Source: Alphaproteobacteria bacterium (GTDB lineage: Bacteria; Myxococcota_A; UBA796; GCA-2862545). Taken from it: 64,000 bases of DNA. The DNA lies in the NCBI GenBank assembly GCA_020632875.1, contig JACKET010000017.1, positions 1 through 64,000 on the forward strand, written 5' to 3'. Of this stretch, positions 63,649-64,000 are shown piece after piece. The notes under the pieces are model-generated. The model was not told where the DNA came from. It searched no databases and was given only the letters and a program-made list of their open reading frames with translations. Position numbers and translations under genes: made by a program. Every line of letters begins with the position of its first letter. The stretch's first letter is position 1.

Positions 63649-64000
63649 ATGTTGGGAGCTCTCGCCGCGTTCGTCGCGGCTCTCGTCGTCACCACCCTCG
63701 TCGGGATCCCGATGGCGACCAAGCTCGCCACGGTCCACGTCTGGAAGCGCCCCGCCATCCCCGACATGCCCGGCGAGCGCACCTCGTTCGAGCGCGCGTT
63801 CTTCGAGCCCGTCGACTTCGGCCCCGACCTCGTGAAGTGGCCCTCCGAGGTCCCGCGCGAGACCACGTCCATGCCCGAGCCGCCGTGGCCGAGCGCCCAC
63901 TGGGACGACGAGCACTTCGGTCGCTACGGCGACAAGGTGCCGCGCCCCGCCCCCACGCGCCGCGACGACGACGCGGCCGAGGTGCGCCAGGCCGAGAAGA
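63649..64000 (+). CDS. N-terminal part of a membrane-anchored protein
   Basis: The first 117 residues of a protein cut by the window end. An N-terminal helix (LGALAAFVAALVVTTLVGIPM) is an uncleaved anchor or signal. The rest is polar and Pro-rich with FERAFFEPVDFGPDLVKWP and PPWPSAHWDDEHFG, ending in a charged helix. No motif recognised. Strong GGAGG ribosome site. Confidence 0.6.
   Translation, partial: MLGALAAFVAALVVTTLVGIPMATKLATVHVWKRPAIPDMPGERTSFERAFFEPVDFGPDLVKWPSEVPRETTSMPEPPWPSAHWDDEHFGRYGDKVPRPAPTRRDDDAAEVRQAEK

Overview
The window looks like a chromosomal segment of a very GC-rich (about 70% by eye) Gram-negative bacterium, most likely a myxobacterium-like member of the former Deltaproteobacteria (Myxococcota or a relative). 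Supporting signs are: many lipoproteins and short Sec signal peptides; a lipoprotein with MopE-type Asp/Cys-rich metal-binding repeats; a protein with the TIGR02996 repeat-companion motif; zinc-ribbon/PEGA and FG-GAP surface proteins; and a radical SAM gene sitting between rnc and era. I saw no tRNA, rRNA, CRISPR array, phage or transposase gene. The first and last genes are cut by the window ends.

Layout. 1-3.8 kb: the end of an MFS symporter, then a run of small unrecognised, mostly membrane proteins with a less extreme codon bias. 3.8-7.4 kb: an alpha/beta hydrolase, a phosphoacceptor-receiver hybrid and a secreted subtilase. 7.6-17.3 kb: mutY, a CinA-like protein, two related FHA-like/membrane proteins (one with TPRs), coaD, a TPR-thioredoxin-fold protein, glmS and a GNAT-like protein. 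17.2-22.5 kb: an OmpR-type regulator and, 2.2 kb further on, a histidine kinase, with secreted proteins and a repeat element between them. 22.6-36.5 kb: a large radical SAM protein, lipoproteins, an acyl-CoA dehydrogenase, a zinc-ribbon/PEGA protein, a YfgM-BamB-like pair, the MopE-like lipoprotein, an aminotransferase and a Na/Pi symporter.

36.5-50.5 kb is one tightly packed minus-strand block read as der-mutL-miaA-accA-aroA-cmk-rpsA-lapA-rsmB-mutS-xerD. Most junctions overlap by 1-8 bases, and there are apparent internal promoters before accA and rpsA. Divergent from it, mnmA-rnc-(radical SAM)-era run on the plus strand with 4-base overlaps. This block combines ribosome and tRNA maturation, mismatch repair, chromosome dimer resolution and lipid/aromatic precursor synthesis. 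54.3-64 kb holds an alanine-type symporter with an inserted domain, pfkA, the TIGR02996 protein, an FG-GAP lipoprotein, an NhaC-type antiporter and the start of a membrane-anchored protein.

The most unusual non-coding feature is a dispersed element at 5532-5822 and 19046-19488. Both copies have inverted terminal arms built from ACGCAGA units and an internal TCACCAGAGC/GCTCTGGTGA hairpin, and both lie between converging genes. A solitary arm lies at 811-850. Other points of note are a MutL without endonuclease motifs, a radical SAM protein with CX5CX2C spacing, a thioredoxin fold without cysteines, a phosphoacceptor-receiver protein without an ATPase domain, and a consensus promoter plus double-hairpin leader at rpsA.
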